Source: Leptospira sp. WS60.C2 (GTDB lineage Bacteria > Spirochaetota > Leptospiria > Leptospirales > Leptospiraceae). From it: DNA of 64,000 nucleotides. Positions 8,594 through 17,580 of the stretch are shown piece by piece. The translations under genes were made by a program, and so were the position numbers. Where the stretch lies: positions 3,231,501 to 3,295,500 of the forward strand of contig NZ_CP162133.1 in assembly GCF_040833955.1 (NCBI RefSeq). The letters run 5' to 3'. Within the stretch, counting starts at the first letter, position 1. Each line of letters opens with the position of its first letter. The notes under the pieces are model-generated. The model did not search any database. It saw only the letters and a program-made list of their open reading frames with translations, and had not been told where the DNA came from.

Positions 8594-9409
8594 ATGAAAT
8601 TATCTGGGAACACAATTTTAATTACAGGGTGTGGAATGGGCATTGGAGCTTTGACTGCACTGCGTTTGGCCAAAGAAGGCAATGACATCATCGGTGTGGA
8701 CATCAACCAAACTCTCCTAAAAGAGATTCAAACGAAAGTCGAAGCACTTGGTAAAAAATTTTATGGGTTTGCCTGTGACCTTTCGAAGGAAGAACAAATC
8801 GAAGCATTGATCAAAAAGATTAAAAAGAACAAAATTAGTTTCCAAGTTTTAATTAATAATGCTGGTATTGCTCCAAGTGGGCCCTATGAAGGAAAAGATT
8901 TTTCTGTTTGGGAAAAGGCGTTACAAATCAATGTTCACGGTCCTATGAAGTTGGTCTATGAATCCTTACCGATCCTTAGAGAACAAAACGAGGCTTGTAT
9001 CATCAATTTAGCAAGTATAGCGGGTAAATTCGGAACGGAAGGAACAGTCACTTATTCAGCAACGAAACATGCAATGGTAGGTTTCTCTCAAGCTCTTAAG
9101 ATGGAATTGTATGATACACAAATAGGTGTTAGCTGGATCTGCCCATCGATGGCCAAAACGAGAATGATCGATGGAGTGAAACCTTCTTTTTTTACCCCAG
9201 TCATCGAACCTGACCAAGTGGCTAAGGCAATTTGTAAAGCCATTGAAAATAATCCTGGGGAAGTCCTTGTTCCATCCTACCTTCGTTCAACCATCGTGAT
9301 TATGCCGGCACTGTTTCCCAAATTTTCGCTCTGGCTTGCAGTCAAAACAAAAGCCTCAAAAGGTTGGTTATTAGCTAACAAGGGACTTGAGAAAAATATT
9401 CCTGTTTAG
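8594..9409 (+). CDS. Short-chain dehydrogenase/reductase
   Basis: A 271-residue classical SDR. The Rossmann motif TGCGMGIG is at residues 11-18, the INNAG motif near 90, and the catalytic Ser-Tyr-Lys triad is visible in NLASIAGKF and YSATK near 140-160. The PSMAKTRM segment following is typical of the family. No membrane anchor is evident, although the C-terminal 40 residues are hydrophobic and basic, as in SDRs that act on lipids. It is 12 nt upstream of metF on the same strand, so co-transcribed, but no role in folate metabolism is implied. Substrate not predictable. Confidence 0.88.
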   Translation: MKLSGNTILITGCGMGIGALTALRLAKEGNDIIGVDINQTLLKEIQTKVEALGKKFYGFACDLSKEEQIEALIKKIKKNKISFQVLINNAGIAPSGPYEGKDFSVWEKALQINVHGPMKLVYESLPILREQNEACIINLASIAGKFGTEGTVTYSATKHAMVGFSQALKMELYDTQIGVSWICPSMAKTRMIDGVKPSFFTPVIEPDQVAKAICKAIENNPGEVLVPSYLRSTIVIMPALFPKFSLWLAVKTKASKGWLLANKGLEKNIPV

Positions 9410-9421
9410 AGGATAGGTTTT

Positions 9422-10309
9422 ATGCACATTTCTGAAATCCTCGGCAAAAAACAGACTACCATCAGCTTCGAATTTTTCCCTCCCAAAAATGAGGAAGCGT
9501 CTGAGGATTTATTCCGGAACATCCAAGAGTTATCCCAAATGAACCCTGCCTATGTGAGTGTCACCTACGGTGCTGGTGGTTCTACAAGAGATTTAACCCA
9601 TGACTTGGTTGTCAAATTACAGGAACAAACTGGATTAACAATCGTTAGCCACCTTACGTGTGTGGGTTCCACTAAAGAGGAGATTGGTGAGATTTTGAAG
9701 CGATATGATAAAAGTGGGATTCACAATATCATGGCTCTTCGGGGTGATCCACCAAAAGGGCAACAAGAGTTCCAAAAAACGGAAAACGGATTTGAATTTG
9801 CTGGGGAATTGGTTGGTTTTATCAAAAAAGAATATCCCAAAATGGGAATTGGAGTCGCTGGTTTTCCTGAAGGACATCCGTCTACACCCAATCGTTTGAA
9901 AGAAATTGAATATCTCAAATGGAAAGTGGACCAAGGTGCGGATTACATTTGTACGCAACTTTTCTTTGATAATGATTATTTTTATGATTTTGTCGAACGA
10001 TGTGAAATAGCAGGCATTAAAGTTCCAATCATTGCAGGGATTATGCCAGTTACATCTAGAAAAGGAATGGCAAGGATGGCGGAACTTTCGCTAGGAACCA
10101 ACTTTCCTGCAAAACTTTTAAAATCCTTATCACGTGCTGAAGATGATGCATATGCTGAGAATGTTGGAATCCATTGGGCAACAGAACAGGTAAGAGATTT
10201 GTTAGACCATAAGATTGCTGGGATTCATATGTATACCTTGAACAAGTCGAAAGCGACTCGCAAGATATATGAATCACTCGGGATTCGAAATTTCGATCGG
10301 ATCGTTTGA
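9422..10309 (+). CDS. metF: 5,10-methylenetetrahydrofolate reductase
   Basis: A 295-residue flavoenzyme reducing methylene-THF to 5-methyl-THF for methionine synthesis. TISFEFFPPKNEEA near residue 12-25 carries the active-site Glu, followed by VSVTYGAGGSTRD near 42-54, ALRGDPP near 105-111 and GVAGFPEGHP near 140. The length and motif order match bacterial MetF. ATG 9422 is preceded by GAGGA. The last 36 nt overlap the convergent MORN-repeat gene. Located 12 nt downstream of an SDR gene. Confidence 0.96.
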   Translation: MHISEILGKKQTTISFEFFPPKNEEASEDLFRNIQELSQMNPAYVSVTYGAGGSTRDLTHDLVVKLQEQTGLTIVSHLTCVGSTKEEIGEILKRYDKSGIHNIMALRGDPPKGQQEFQKTENGFEFAGELVGFIKKEYPKMGIGVAGFPEGHPSTPNRLKEIEYLKWKVDQGADYICTQLFFDNDYFYDFVERCEIAGIKVPIIAGIMPVTSRKGMARMAELSLGTNFPAKLLKSLSRAEDDAYAENVGIHWATEQVRDLLDHKIAGIHMYTLNKSKATRKIYESLGIRNFDRIV

Positions 10310-10771
10310 CTCTGCTTTCGGCCGAAGTCCTACAAATTGGTTTTGGTGCCAATGTCCTTCCAGCACCAAACTTCCTTTTGCATTAATGATTTTAGCTTTG
10401 CCACCCAAATTATTTTGAGACCAAATCCCCTCTAAGATAAAACCGTCTGCAAAAAGATACTGACCGAAACCCTCCCGTTTTCCTTTTACATAGTTTCCTT
10501 TAAAACGATCCCCATTCGTATAAAAATATGTCCCTTGTCCGTCTCTGTATCCAAATTTGTATTCACCCTCAAAAACATCTCCATTTGCATAATGATAGGT
10601 GCCAAAACCATGTTTGACATCTTGGAAAAACTCTCCTTCAAAACGTTCTCCATTTTCATACTGAACAGAGTGCCTTCCATTTCGGCATTTTTCACCTTCG
10701 CAAATTTTTTCGTTCGACTTACAAAAGACAAAAATGTAAAAAAATAAAACGATTAAGTATTTAGAATGCAT
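10274..10771 (-). CDS. MORN-repeat lipoprotein or exported protein
   Basis: A 165-residue protein with four consecutive MORN repeats of about 23 residues (YENGERFEGEF, YANGDVFEGEY, YTNGDRFKGNY, FADGFILEGIW). The N-terminal 17 residues are hydrophobic and end in VFCKS, a possible spirochaetal lipobox, suggesting export and lipidation. MORN hairpins bind lipids or serve as scaffolds; in leptospires such proteins are common and uncharacterised. The 3' end overlaps metF by 36 nt on the opposite strand. Confidence 0.8.
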   Translation of the reverse strand: MHSKYLIVLFFYIFVFCKSNEKICEGEKCRNGRHSVQYENGERFEGEFFQDVKHGFGTYHYANGDVFEGEYKFGYRDGQGTYFYTNGDRFKGNYVKGKREGFGQYLFADGFILEGIWSQNNLGGKAKIINAKGSLVLEGHWHQNQFVGLRPKAESNDPIEISNPE

Positions 10772-10851
10772 GATGACTAACTTGAATTTTTTTTCGTCGA
10801 TTAAGTGTGTACATGCTCATATAAAACTAGTTTGAAATTAAGGCAATCCAT

Positions 10852-11217
10852 ATGTCACAAAAAAAAGCCCTCATTGTTGATGATAGCACCGTCACCCGAT
10901 TGATGATTCGGAAAATCATTTCAGAAAAGCGTCCCAATTGGGAAATTTTGGAAGCTGAATCAGCAGATCAGGCAAAATCAATACTACCGGAACATCCAGA
11001 CATTGATCTTTTCAGTTTGGATCAAAATATGCCAGGTTCCCTTTCGGGATTAGATTTAGCACAAAGTCTCAAAACAGAATATCCAAATTCAAAAATCGTA
11101 CTCATTACAGCTAACATTCAAGATGCTATTAAAAATCGAGCAAAAGATTTAGGAATTACGTTTATTGAAAAGCCTGTCACCGCGGATAAGATTCTTCCTA
11201 TCATAGAAATTTTATGA
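10852..11217 (+). CDS. CheY-like response regulator (receiver domain only)
   Basis: A 121-residue stand-alone receiver domain. Acidic residues D10-D11 (IVDDS), phospho-acceptor D57 in LFSLDQNMPG, and Lys in EKPVT near residue 108 complete the active site. No output domain. It overlaps the CheC-like gene by 4 nt (ATGA) and is followed by a hybrid histidine kinase, so the three genes form one phospho-signalling operon in which the CheC-like protein may dephosphorylate this receiver. The preceding 80-nt gap to the divergent MORN gene should contain the promoter. Confidence 0.93.
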   Translation: MSQKKALIVDDSTVTRLMIRKIISEKRPNWEILEAESADQAKSILPEHPDIDLFSLDQNMPGSLSGLDLAQSLKTEYPNSKIVLITANIQDAIKNRAKDLGITFIEKPVTADKILPIIEIL

Positions 11218-11822
11218 ACCAATTAACCGAGTTAGAACGAGATTCCTTATGTGAGTTATTCAATATTAGTTTAGGTGGTGCTGCCAAACTAATGAGCGAA
11301 ATGATTTCTGATGAGATCCTATTAACTGTTCCAAGTTTAAGACTGATCACGAAAACAGAAGCAAGGAATTTCGAAAACTTGGCTGAAAAGGAAGTATGTA
11401 CGGTAGAGCAAAAGTTTATTGGTGATATTGGAGATGGATCCGCTTTCTTGTTATTTCACAAAAGTGCAAGTTTAGAAATCGTGAAAATGATGATGAAAGA
11501 TTACGTAGCACTTAATGAAGTTTCTCAATTTGAAAAGGATGCTTTGAGTGAGATCGGGAACATCATCTTAAATGCAATTTTATCCAATTTGGCAAAGATG
11601 TCTCATTATAAAATTGAAACACGTATTCCTGAATTTTTTACCGGTAGATATGAAGATATATTCATAAACCGAAATCCTCATCCAAATGAAGATAATTCAA
11701 TTTTATTGGTATTCATTGATTACCAACTAAAAGGAAAAGAAATCAAAGGTTACATATTTTTTATTTTAAATTTTGATAGCATTAAAAATCTTTCCAGAGT
11801 TCTAATCGAAAAGTTAAAGTAG
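11214..11822 (+). CDS. CheC-family CheY-P phosphatase
   Basis: A 202-residue CheC/FliY-type protein. The phosphatase motif D-x3-E-x2-N-x22-P is present twice with exact spacing: D10, E14, N17, P40 in the first half and D-ALS-E-IG-N ... P in the second half (about residues 104-133). Two intact sites suggest active dephosphorylation of a receiver domain. It is encoded between a single-domain receiver and a hybrid histidine kinase, overlapping each (4 nt and 1 nt), so its substrate is probably one of these. Confidence 0.88.
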   Translation: MNQLTELERDSLCELFNISLGGAAKLMSEMISDEILLTVPSLRLITKTEARNFENLAEKEVCTVEQKFIGDIGDGSAFLLFHKSASLEIVKMMMKDYVALNEVSQFEKDALSEIGNIILNAILSNLAKMSHYKIETRIPEFFTGRYEDIFINRNPHPNEDNSILLVFIDYQLKGKEIKGYIFFILNFDSIKNLSRVLIEKLK

Positions 11823-13432
11823 TGAGTTTTTTAAATGAAAAACACTTATTAACGATCATTCAAAAATCAGGAATTGGAATCCTGATTTTAGATCAAAACT
11901 ATAAGATTATCTTAGCAAACCAATGGTTTCTCAAAAGTTCATTTTTAGAAGAAATTCAACTTAAAGACAAACGATTAAACGAAGTATTCCCAGATTTAGT
12001 GGCAACTCGCACGATGAAATCGATCGAACAATGTCTTGAATTTTCACAGTATTCCATACTTACTCACACATTAAATCCATTTCCATTCCCTTTGTACGAA
12101 AGCGAACAAAAGTTACAAAAGAGTGAAAGAATCTATCAATACCTACATATCATTCCAATTTCAATCGAAGAAGATCAGAATTCTTTTTGTATGATCCAAA
12201 TCTCCGATGTCTCTCAACAAGTGACTCGAGAGAAACTGTTAAGAGAACAAATGGTAATCGCCAAAGAGAGAGAAGCAGAAGCAAAAAAAGCATCCCAAGC
12301 AAAAACCGATTTCCTTGCGTCCATGAGTCATGAAATCAGAACTCCGCTTAACGCAATTCTTGGAATGGCTGATACCTTAAGCGAAACCAATTTATCCGAA
12401 GAACAATTTGAATATTTAACTGTTCTTCGTAATTCGGGAAAAGCATTGTATAACATCATCAATGATATTCTCGACCTTTCCCGTATTGAATCTGGCAAAT
12501 TAGAAATTGAACACATTGAATTTTCGATTCATGATTTGGTAAAAGAGACAGTCTCACTTTTTTTGATGAAAGCAAAATCAAAAGGAATTAATATTTCCTA
12601 TTCACTACATGAGGAAATTTCCGAAAACATAAAAGGAGACTCCACTCGAATCCAACAAATTTTAATCAATTTAATCGGTAATGCAATGAAGTTTACTGAA
12701 ACTGGAAGCATTCAAGTAAATGTATTATTAAGTGAAAATAAAAAGAACCTCATTTTAATTGTTGAAGACACTGGTATTGGAATTCCAAAAGAGAAATTAG
12801 TTTCTATTTTTGAAAGTTTTACACAGGTGGATAGTTCTACCACTCGTAAGTATGGTGGCACTGGACTTGGACTCACCATCACAAAAAAATTAATCATGAT
12901 GATGGGTGGTGAAATTTCAGTTCAAAGTGAACTCGGGAAAGGTTCTAAGTTCATCATCCAAATTCCATACGAAGGGTTGGTTCATCGAGATTCTAGTATC
13001 CACCAACATTGGTTGGGTTTAGAATTACCAGAACCAGAACAATTTCCGAAATGCAAATTACTACTCGCGGAAGATTCAGAAGAAAATATCTTTGTGATCA
13101 AAACTTTTTTACGAAAATATCCAATTGACCTTGTGGTAGCTTACAATGGTATCGATGCCTTACAGAAATTCCAATCTTACGAATTTGATATCATTTTAAT
13201 GGATATGCAAATGCCTGAAATGGATGGGATTGAAGCGACAAAACAAATTCGTTTGTATGAACAAAATCATCAGGTAGATCCTCTTGAAGCTATTCCTATC
13301 ATTGCCATCTCTGCTAATGTACAAAAAGAAGATATCAGTAAAAGTTTTTTAGCTGGTGTAACTTCCTATCTTTCCAAACCTGTTCGGAAAATTGAAATTC
13401 TGAAATTGATTTATTTTTATTTAGCACTATAG
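11822..13432 (+). CDS. Hybrid histidine kinase (PAS - HisKA - HATPase - receiver)
   Basis: A 536-residue cytoplasmic sensor kinase. Residues 7-135 form a PAS-like domain (IGILILDQNYKIILANQ). A helical linker leads to HisKA with phospho-acceptor H170 in SMSHEIRTPLNAIL. The ATP domain has the N box near 283 (LINLIGNAMKF), G1 near 315-321 (DTGIGIP) and G2 near 345-351 (GGTGLGL). A receiver follows from ~411, with acidic E417/D418 and acceptor D461. There are no transmembrane segments. GTG 11822 overlaps the TAG stop of the CheC-like gene. It should drive the receiver encoded at 10852. Confidence 0.93.
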   Translation: MSFLNEKHLLTIIQKSGIGILILDQNYKIILANQWFLKSSFLEEIQLKDKRLNEVFPDLVATRTMKSIEQCLEFSQYSILTHTLNPFPFPLYESEQKLQKSERIYQYLHIIPISIEEDQNSFCMIQISDVSQQVTREKLLREQMVIAKEREAEAKKASQAKTDFLASMSHEIRTPLNAILGMADTLSETNLSEEQFEYLTVLRNSGKALYNIINDILDLSRIESGKLEIEHIEFSIHDLVKETVSLFLMKAKSKGINISYSLHEEISENIKGDSTRIQQILINLIGNAMKFTETGSIQVNVLLSENKKNLILIVEDTGIGIPKEKLVSIFESFTQVDSSTTRKYGGTGLGLTITKKLIMMMGGEISVQSELGKGSKFIIQIPYEGLVHRDSSIHQHWLGLELPEPEQFPKCKLLLAEDSEENIFVIKTFLRKYPIDLVVAYNGIDALQKFQSYEFDIILMDMQMPEMDGIEATKQIRLYEQNHQVDPLEAIPIIAISANVQKEDISKSFLAGVTSYLSKPVRKIEILKLIYFYLAL

Positions 13433-13461
13433 AAATAAACCCAAGACAAATCGAATCGATT

Positions 13462-14061
13462 TTACTTTAAGACTTTTTCTACAGCAGTATCTGGGTACGC
13501 TTCCATTACGATAGAATCGTTCAATAGTTCATTTGCCTTTTCTACCGAAAGATACCCTGGTTCAAATTGAAAACTTGCTAGTTTCGGTTGATATTGATGT
13601 TGAAATTGCATTTTATATTTCATAGCAAACGCTAAAAGTGATTCTTTTGTTTGTTCTTTCTTAAAGGATACAATGACCAAACCAGGTAATACAATATTGG
13701 GTCCAGAACCAACATTTGGATTGTATACTTCCGTTACTTTAGATTGAGAACTTACTTTTAATTGTTTTGACAGAATTGGTTTTCCTGCTGGTCGAACATT
13801 CCAACCAGCTTTCCATTTCCCATTCCCCAAACCTTTGTTTTGCGAAGAATTAATAAAATTTGGATCGATAAATTCTGCCTCAACTTTCGGATTCCGGTAA
13901 AACGTCTTTTGAATTCCACCTTCGGTAAAGGAAATCTGACTGGGGGGCTCTTTTGCAACTAATCCATCGAAGAAGAGAAATACCATCAATAGGAATAAAA
14001 AAAACCGAGAGAAGGACACACTAAACATACAATTAGATTCGAAACTGACAAAGGACTTCAT
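13462..14061 (-). CDS. Exported subtilisin-propeptide-like protein (I9/fervidolysin prodomain type)
   Basis: A 199-residue protein with an N-terminal signal segment (FFLFLLMVFLFFDGLVA). The C-terminal ~75 residues (LVIVSFKKEQTKESLLAFA to MEAYPDTAVEKVL) have the layout of a subtilase propeptide: a 'vIVkFK' strand, an amphipathic helix, a central strand ending in LASFQF, a second helix (VEKANELL) and a 'vxxAyPD' last strand. It starts 3 nt after the stop of a subtilase that lacks such a domain, with GGAAGG as ribosome binding site. It may act in trans as chaperone or inhibitor of that protease. This is structural inference; the first 120 residues are unassigned. Confidence 0.65.
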   Translation of the reverse strand: MKSFVSFESNCMFSVSFSRFFLFLLMVFLFFDGLVAKEPPSQISFTEGGIQKTFYRNPKVEAEFIDPNFINSSQNKGLGNGKWKAGWNVRPAGKPILSKQLKVSSQSKVTEVYNPNVGSGPNIVLPGLVIVSFKKEQTKESLLAFAMKYKMQFQHQYQPKLASFQFEPGYLSVEKANELLNDSIVMEAYPDTAVEKVLK

Positions 14062-14064
14062 AAC

Positions 14065-15756
14065 TTACCTTCCATAGATTCTCAATCGTAAAGATTGAAT
14101 CACACCAACATCACCAATCGAACCGTCGTGGACGCGGATTGTCCAATTTCCACCAGGATTTTCTCCTAGAAAGCGAGAGATTCCAAATCGATACGTGGAG
14201 GAACCTGTCATATTTGCAATGGATGTATTTCCAGAAGAGCATCCAGAGTTGTTCAATGGATTTAGACATGCATGAAAATCAGAAAGTACACTCTCTGTAC
14301 CACTGGGCGAAGTCAACGTAATGCGGAGTTCTGGAAAGTAGGTATGATTGGAGGTAAATTCAAGGTCCACAAATTCAATGTAAGAAATCGAAGATCCTAC
14401 AAAATAAAGAACCGATGTACCAGTTACCAAATCGTTATCTGGGATGGCAGTTCCAGGATAAATAGGACTGATGGATTCTGTTTTAAACGTATCTGTAATG
14501 GGAATCCACGAACTAGCGAGAGTGAATAGTGCTTCTGCATCAATGGCACCAAAACCATATTTATGATTGATATTGAGGCCAGCTGCATTTGTGTTCCAAT
14601 CTCCATCGGAAGGGTCGTTTTTTCTAGCAGAACGAGCAACTAACTCGCGTACATCTCGCCAGGAAAGATTTGGATGTTTGCTGAGAAGCAGAGCAACCAC
14701 TCCAGAAGCCAATGGTGTTGCCGCAGAAGTTCCATTGAATTTTTTTGTATAATTGGAATTTGTATATTCTGATGCCGTAGCGCCAGTATTCCAACCAAAA
14801 CTGCCGCTAGCATCGGTTGTAGAAATCGCGGTTGTATATGCCGAAGCATTGTTTCCTTGGGTATGGGCAACGACCCAAAGATTAGCACCTGACTCGGAGT
14901 AGTCGGCTTTTTTTCCATTTTCTCCAATCCCGCCAATCGCCATCACTCCATAATAATTTGCCTGACCATCATAATTGGCATCGTCGACCAATAGTGGCGT
15001 CGTTATCCCGCTCCCATTCGCTCCATTACCAGCCGCCCAAAGATACACAATTCCCTTCCCTCCACGGCCGAGAGAAATACCTTCATTGATTCCTTGTTGC
15101 CACAAATTACTAGAAGGCCATAACCAACCGTATAAGTCTGGAGATCCCCAACTATTATTAGAGATAAACACTCGTCCCACTTCGTTTACCATGGCTCTAT
15201 ATTCATCTGAGGTAAAGATCGTGGATTTTTCTAATAAATTGACACCGACCAACTTCGAACAAGGAGCCGCTCCCCTAACACCGATTCCATTTCCACCAGT
15301 TGCACCAATCACTCCCCCAACAGCTGTTCCATGAGCGCTAGTAGAGAAAGAATGAGATGGATTGAAGGAATTTGTGTTTAAATTGATACTACGTGCTGAG
15401 ATTGAAATATTAGAACGTAAATCTTCATGTGAAATGTCTAAACCATCATCAACGATGCTTACAATGACTTGGTTTCCAGAATAACCTGCATCCCAAACTG
15501 GTTTAACACGCACGTCTTCGCCAGAGATGCCTCCCTTTTGCCCGTAGTTATCTAAATGCCAAAGGTCCGCATTCAGAGGATCTGAAGTAGAGGAAGAAAA
15601 CGTACAATCTGCTTCTCTCGCATTGACGATGGAATTGATGAGGAGTAAGTTGAGAAGGTTATCGCTGAGAGGATCATTTTTTTTTCTAGGATTACAATGA
15701 CTGAGTGAAATACTACTCAATACCATTGTGACAAATCCTAACTGCCAAATTTTCAT
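14065..15756 (-). CDS. Lipoprotein subtilisin/kexin-like serine protease with P domain
   Basis: A 563-residue S8 protease. The signal peptide ends at LSHC (Cys21), a likely lipidation site. The catalytic triad is D103 (IVDDGLD), H142 (AHGTAVGG) and S344 (NGTSAATP), with oxyanion Asn244 (AAGNGANG). The C-terminal ~110 residues form a P/homoB domain (GNWTIRVHDGS near 540), characteristic of proprotein convertases. Only about 80 residues separate the lipidated Cys from the first catalytic motif, and these resemble the start of the mature kexin domain (LWHLDNYGQ) rather than a propeptide. A propeptide-like protein is encoded next door. Confidence 0.92.
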   Translation of the reverse strand: MKIWQLGFVTMVLSSISLSHCNPRKKNDPLSDNLLNLLLINSIVNAREADCTFSSSTSDPLNADLWHLDNYGQKGGISGEDVRVKPVWDAGYSGNQVIVSIVDDGLDISHEDLRSNISISARSINLNTNSFNPSHSFSTSAHGTAVGGVIGATGGNGIGVRGAAPCSKLVGVNLLEKSTIFTSDEYRAMVNEVGRVFISNNSWGSPDLYGWLWPSSNLWQQGINEGISLGRGGKGIVYLWAAGNGANGSGITTPLLVDDANYDGQANYYGVMAIGGIGENGKKADYSESGANLWVVAHTQGNNASAYTTAISTTDASGSFGWNTGATASEYTNSNYTKKFNGTSAATPLASGVVALLLSKHPNLSWRDVRELVARSARKNDPSDGDWNTNAAGLNINHKYGFGAIDAEALFTLASSWIPITDTFKTESISPIYPGTAIPDNDLVTGTSVLYFVGSSISYIEFVDLEFTSNHTYFPELRITLTSPSGTESVLSDFHACLNPLNNSGCSSGNTSIANMTGSSTYRFGISRFLGENPGGNWTIRVHDGSIGDVGVIQSLRLRIYGR

Positions 15757-15830
15757 GTGATCTGATCCTACTGATTAGATTAACAATTGGATCAGGGGAT
15801 TCAATCGAATTCTTTTACAAAAAATGATTT

Positions 15831-16892
15831 TTAGGCTTTTGCTTCTGCTAATCGTTTTGACCGATCTTCTTGAACCAACGCGTCGATTAATTCATCCAAA
15901 TCACCTTCCATAATGGAAGGTAGATTATGACTCGTAAATCCAATCCGATGATCCGTACAACGACCTTGTGGAAAATTATATGTGCGAATTCTTTCGGAAC
16001 GATCACCGGATCCCACTTGGGCTTTCTTTAATGCATCTGCACTTTGTTTGGCGGTCTCAGCCATTTGATCAGCAATCCTTGCTCTTAACACTCTCATCGC
16101 TTTGTCACGGTTTTTGATTTGAGATCGTTCCTCTTGGGAAGCCACAACGATACCTGTTGGAATGTGGGTAATACGAACCGCTGAGTCTGTCGTGTTAACG
16201 TGCTGTCCACCTGCTCCAGAAGAGCGATACACATCAATGCGTAAGTCACTTTCCCTTATCTCTACTTCTTTCTCTTCTGCTTCTGGTAAAATGGCAACAG
16301 TCACTGCCGAAGTATGAATCCTTCCACCCGATTCCGTTTCGGGAATTCTTTGTACACGATGAGTACCTGATTCAAATTTAAATAAATCATATGCTCTTTC
16401 ATCATCTAATGAAAAAACGATTTCTTTATAACCACCAATTCCAGTGGGACTCATATCAATGATTTCAGCTCGGATTCCCTTTTTGTCGGCGTACTTATTG
16501 TACATGCGAAATAAATCGGCACAGAACAAACCAGATTCTTCTCCACCTGTTCCAGCACGAATTTCTACCAGAATACTTTTTCCAGAATTTGGATCTGGTG
16601 GTAACAACATGATTTCGAGTTCTTTTGCCAATTCCTCTAATTTTTTTTCGCCTTCTTCAATTTCGGATTTTAACATGGAGTGCATGTCGGGATCACTTTC
16701 TGATTCTAATAAGGTTTTAGCGTCTTGGCAATCTTTGGTAATTTTTAGATATTCGTCAGCTTTTGTGTATACGGGCGTTAGGCGAGACCTTTCTTTCGAT
16801 AGATTCTTCAAAGTATCCGAAGCCGTAGCTTTCGCGAGTTCATCTTCGATACGCAGGTATTTTTCTTGAATTTTTTTCAATCTATCTATCAT
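15831..16892 (-). CDS. prfA: Peptide chain release factor 1
   Basis: Class I release factor for UAA and UAG. The GGQ motif is in [17 protein letters not shown] near residue 230, and the surrounding [12 protein letters not shown] near 115 is also conserved. Length (353 residues) fits RF1. The frame is open to TTG 16934, but ATG 16892 (MIDRLKKI) matches the usual family start, so I chose it. No Shine-Dalgarno is obvious. The gene is not coupled to prmC, which is often adjacent. It is divergent from the 16960 gene. Confidence 0.95.
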   Translation of the reverse strand: MIDRLKKIQEKYLRIEDELAKATASDTLKNLSKERSRLTPVYTKADEYLKITKDCQDAKTLLESESDPDMHSMLKSEIEEGEKKLEELAKELEIMLLPPDPNSGKSILVEIRAGTGGEESGLFCADLFRMYNKYADKKGIRAEIIDMSPTGIGGYKEIVFSLDDERAYDLFKFESGTHRVQRIPETESGGRIHTSAVTVAILPEAEEKEVEIRESDLRIDVYRSSGAGGQHVNTTDSAVRITHIPTGIVVASQEERSQIKNRDKAMRVLRARIADQMAETAKQSADALKKAQVGSGDRSERIRTYNFPQGRCTDHRIGFTSHNLPSIMEGDLDELIDALVQEDRSKRLAEAKA

Positions 16893-16959
16893 GTCTATGG
16901 AAAGGATACAGAATGCCTCTTTTTGATAAACCAAAATCTAACGAGGATTTAAGAAACCC

Positions 16960-17580
16960 GTGAACGAACTTCCATCTCAGGGCAAATCCAATGGATTTTT
17001 GGAGGGCCTCATTGAATTATTTGCGGGATTTGAGGACTACAGAAGTCCCTACGCACCCACAATCCAACCACCTGAGGAATTATTGAAAGATCTGGTTCAA
17101 AATGCGTCCTTTAAATCTGGCCTCATTAGTGCTACCTGCTCCCTTCCGCCAGGGCCGCTCGGAATCCTAAGCATCCTTCCCGAACTCCTAATGGTCTACA
17201 GAATCCAAGGTCATTTGATTATGGATATTGCGGCACTCTATGGAAAAGAAGTCCAAGTAACGAAAGAGTTATTGCTCTATTGTCTCTTCAAACACGGAGG
17301 AGCCCATGTGTTTCGCAAAATCATCGAAGAATCTAGTTTTAAGATATTGATTCGCCCAACAACCGTTAGGGTTTTTCAATCTGTTTTAGAAAAACTGGGA
17401 ATCATGATTTCAAAATCCATCATTCGGAAACAATTTGCAAGATGGGTTCCGATTGGAGGAGCTGTTGTGACTGGAACATTTGCCTATTATGATACAAAAC
17501 GTGTAGGAAAAACAGCAATGGAGTTATTTTCCAAAGAAATTCACTCCGAGGAAATCCTAGCAATTTTGGAGTCTCAGTGA
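16960..17580 (+). CDS. Hypothetical protein with hydrophobic helices, EcsC/DUF697-like character
   Basis: A 206-residue protein starting at GTG 16960. Two amphipathic-hydrophobic regions are visible: SLPPGPLGILSILPELLMVY near residues 63-82 and WVPIGGAVVTGTFAYYDTKRVGK near 167-190. A proline/glycine-rich hairpin and a terminal 'GGAVxGxxxYxxTxxVGxxA' segment recall EcsC-like or DUF697-like proteins, where such segments insert into or contact membranes. I cannot name a function. It overlaps the downstream lipoprotein gene by 4 nt (GTGA), implying co-expression. Confidence 0.55.
   Translation: MNELPSQGKSNGFLEGLIELFAGFEDYRSPYAPTIQPPEELLKDLVQNASFKSGLISATCSLPPGPLGILSILPELLMVYRIQGHLIMDIAALYGKEVQVTKELLLYCLFKHGGAHVFRKIIEESSFKILIRPTTVRVFQSVLEKLGIMISKSIIRKQFARWVPIGGAVVTGTFAYYDTKRVGKTAMELFSKEIHSEEILAILESQ

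Noticed and set aside
9412..9422. SAM or THF riboswitch before metF
   Set aside because: Only 12 nt separate the SDR stop and metF start; there is no room for a riboswitch.
14975..15334. 119-codon plus-strand ORF inside the subtilase gene
   Set aside because: Proline-rich composition is the complement of Gly-rich subtilase motifs (GGNGIG, HGTAVGG); a shadow.
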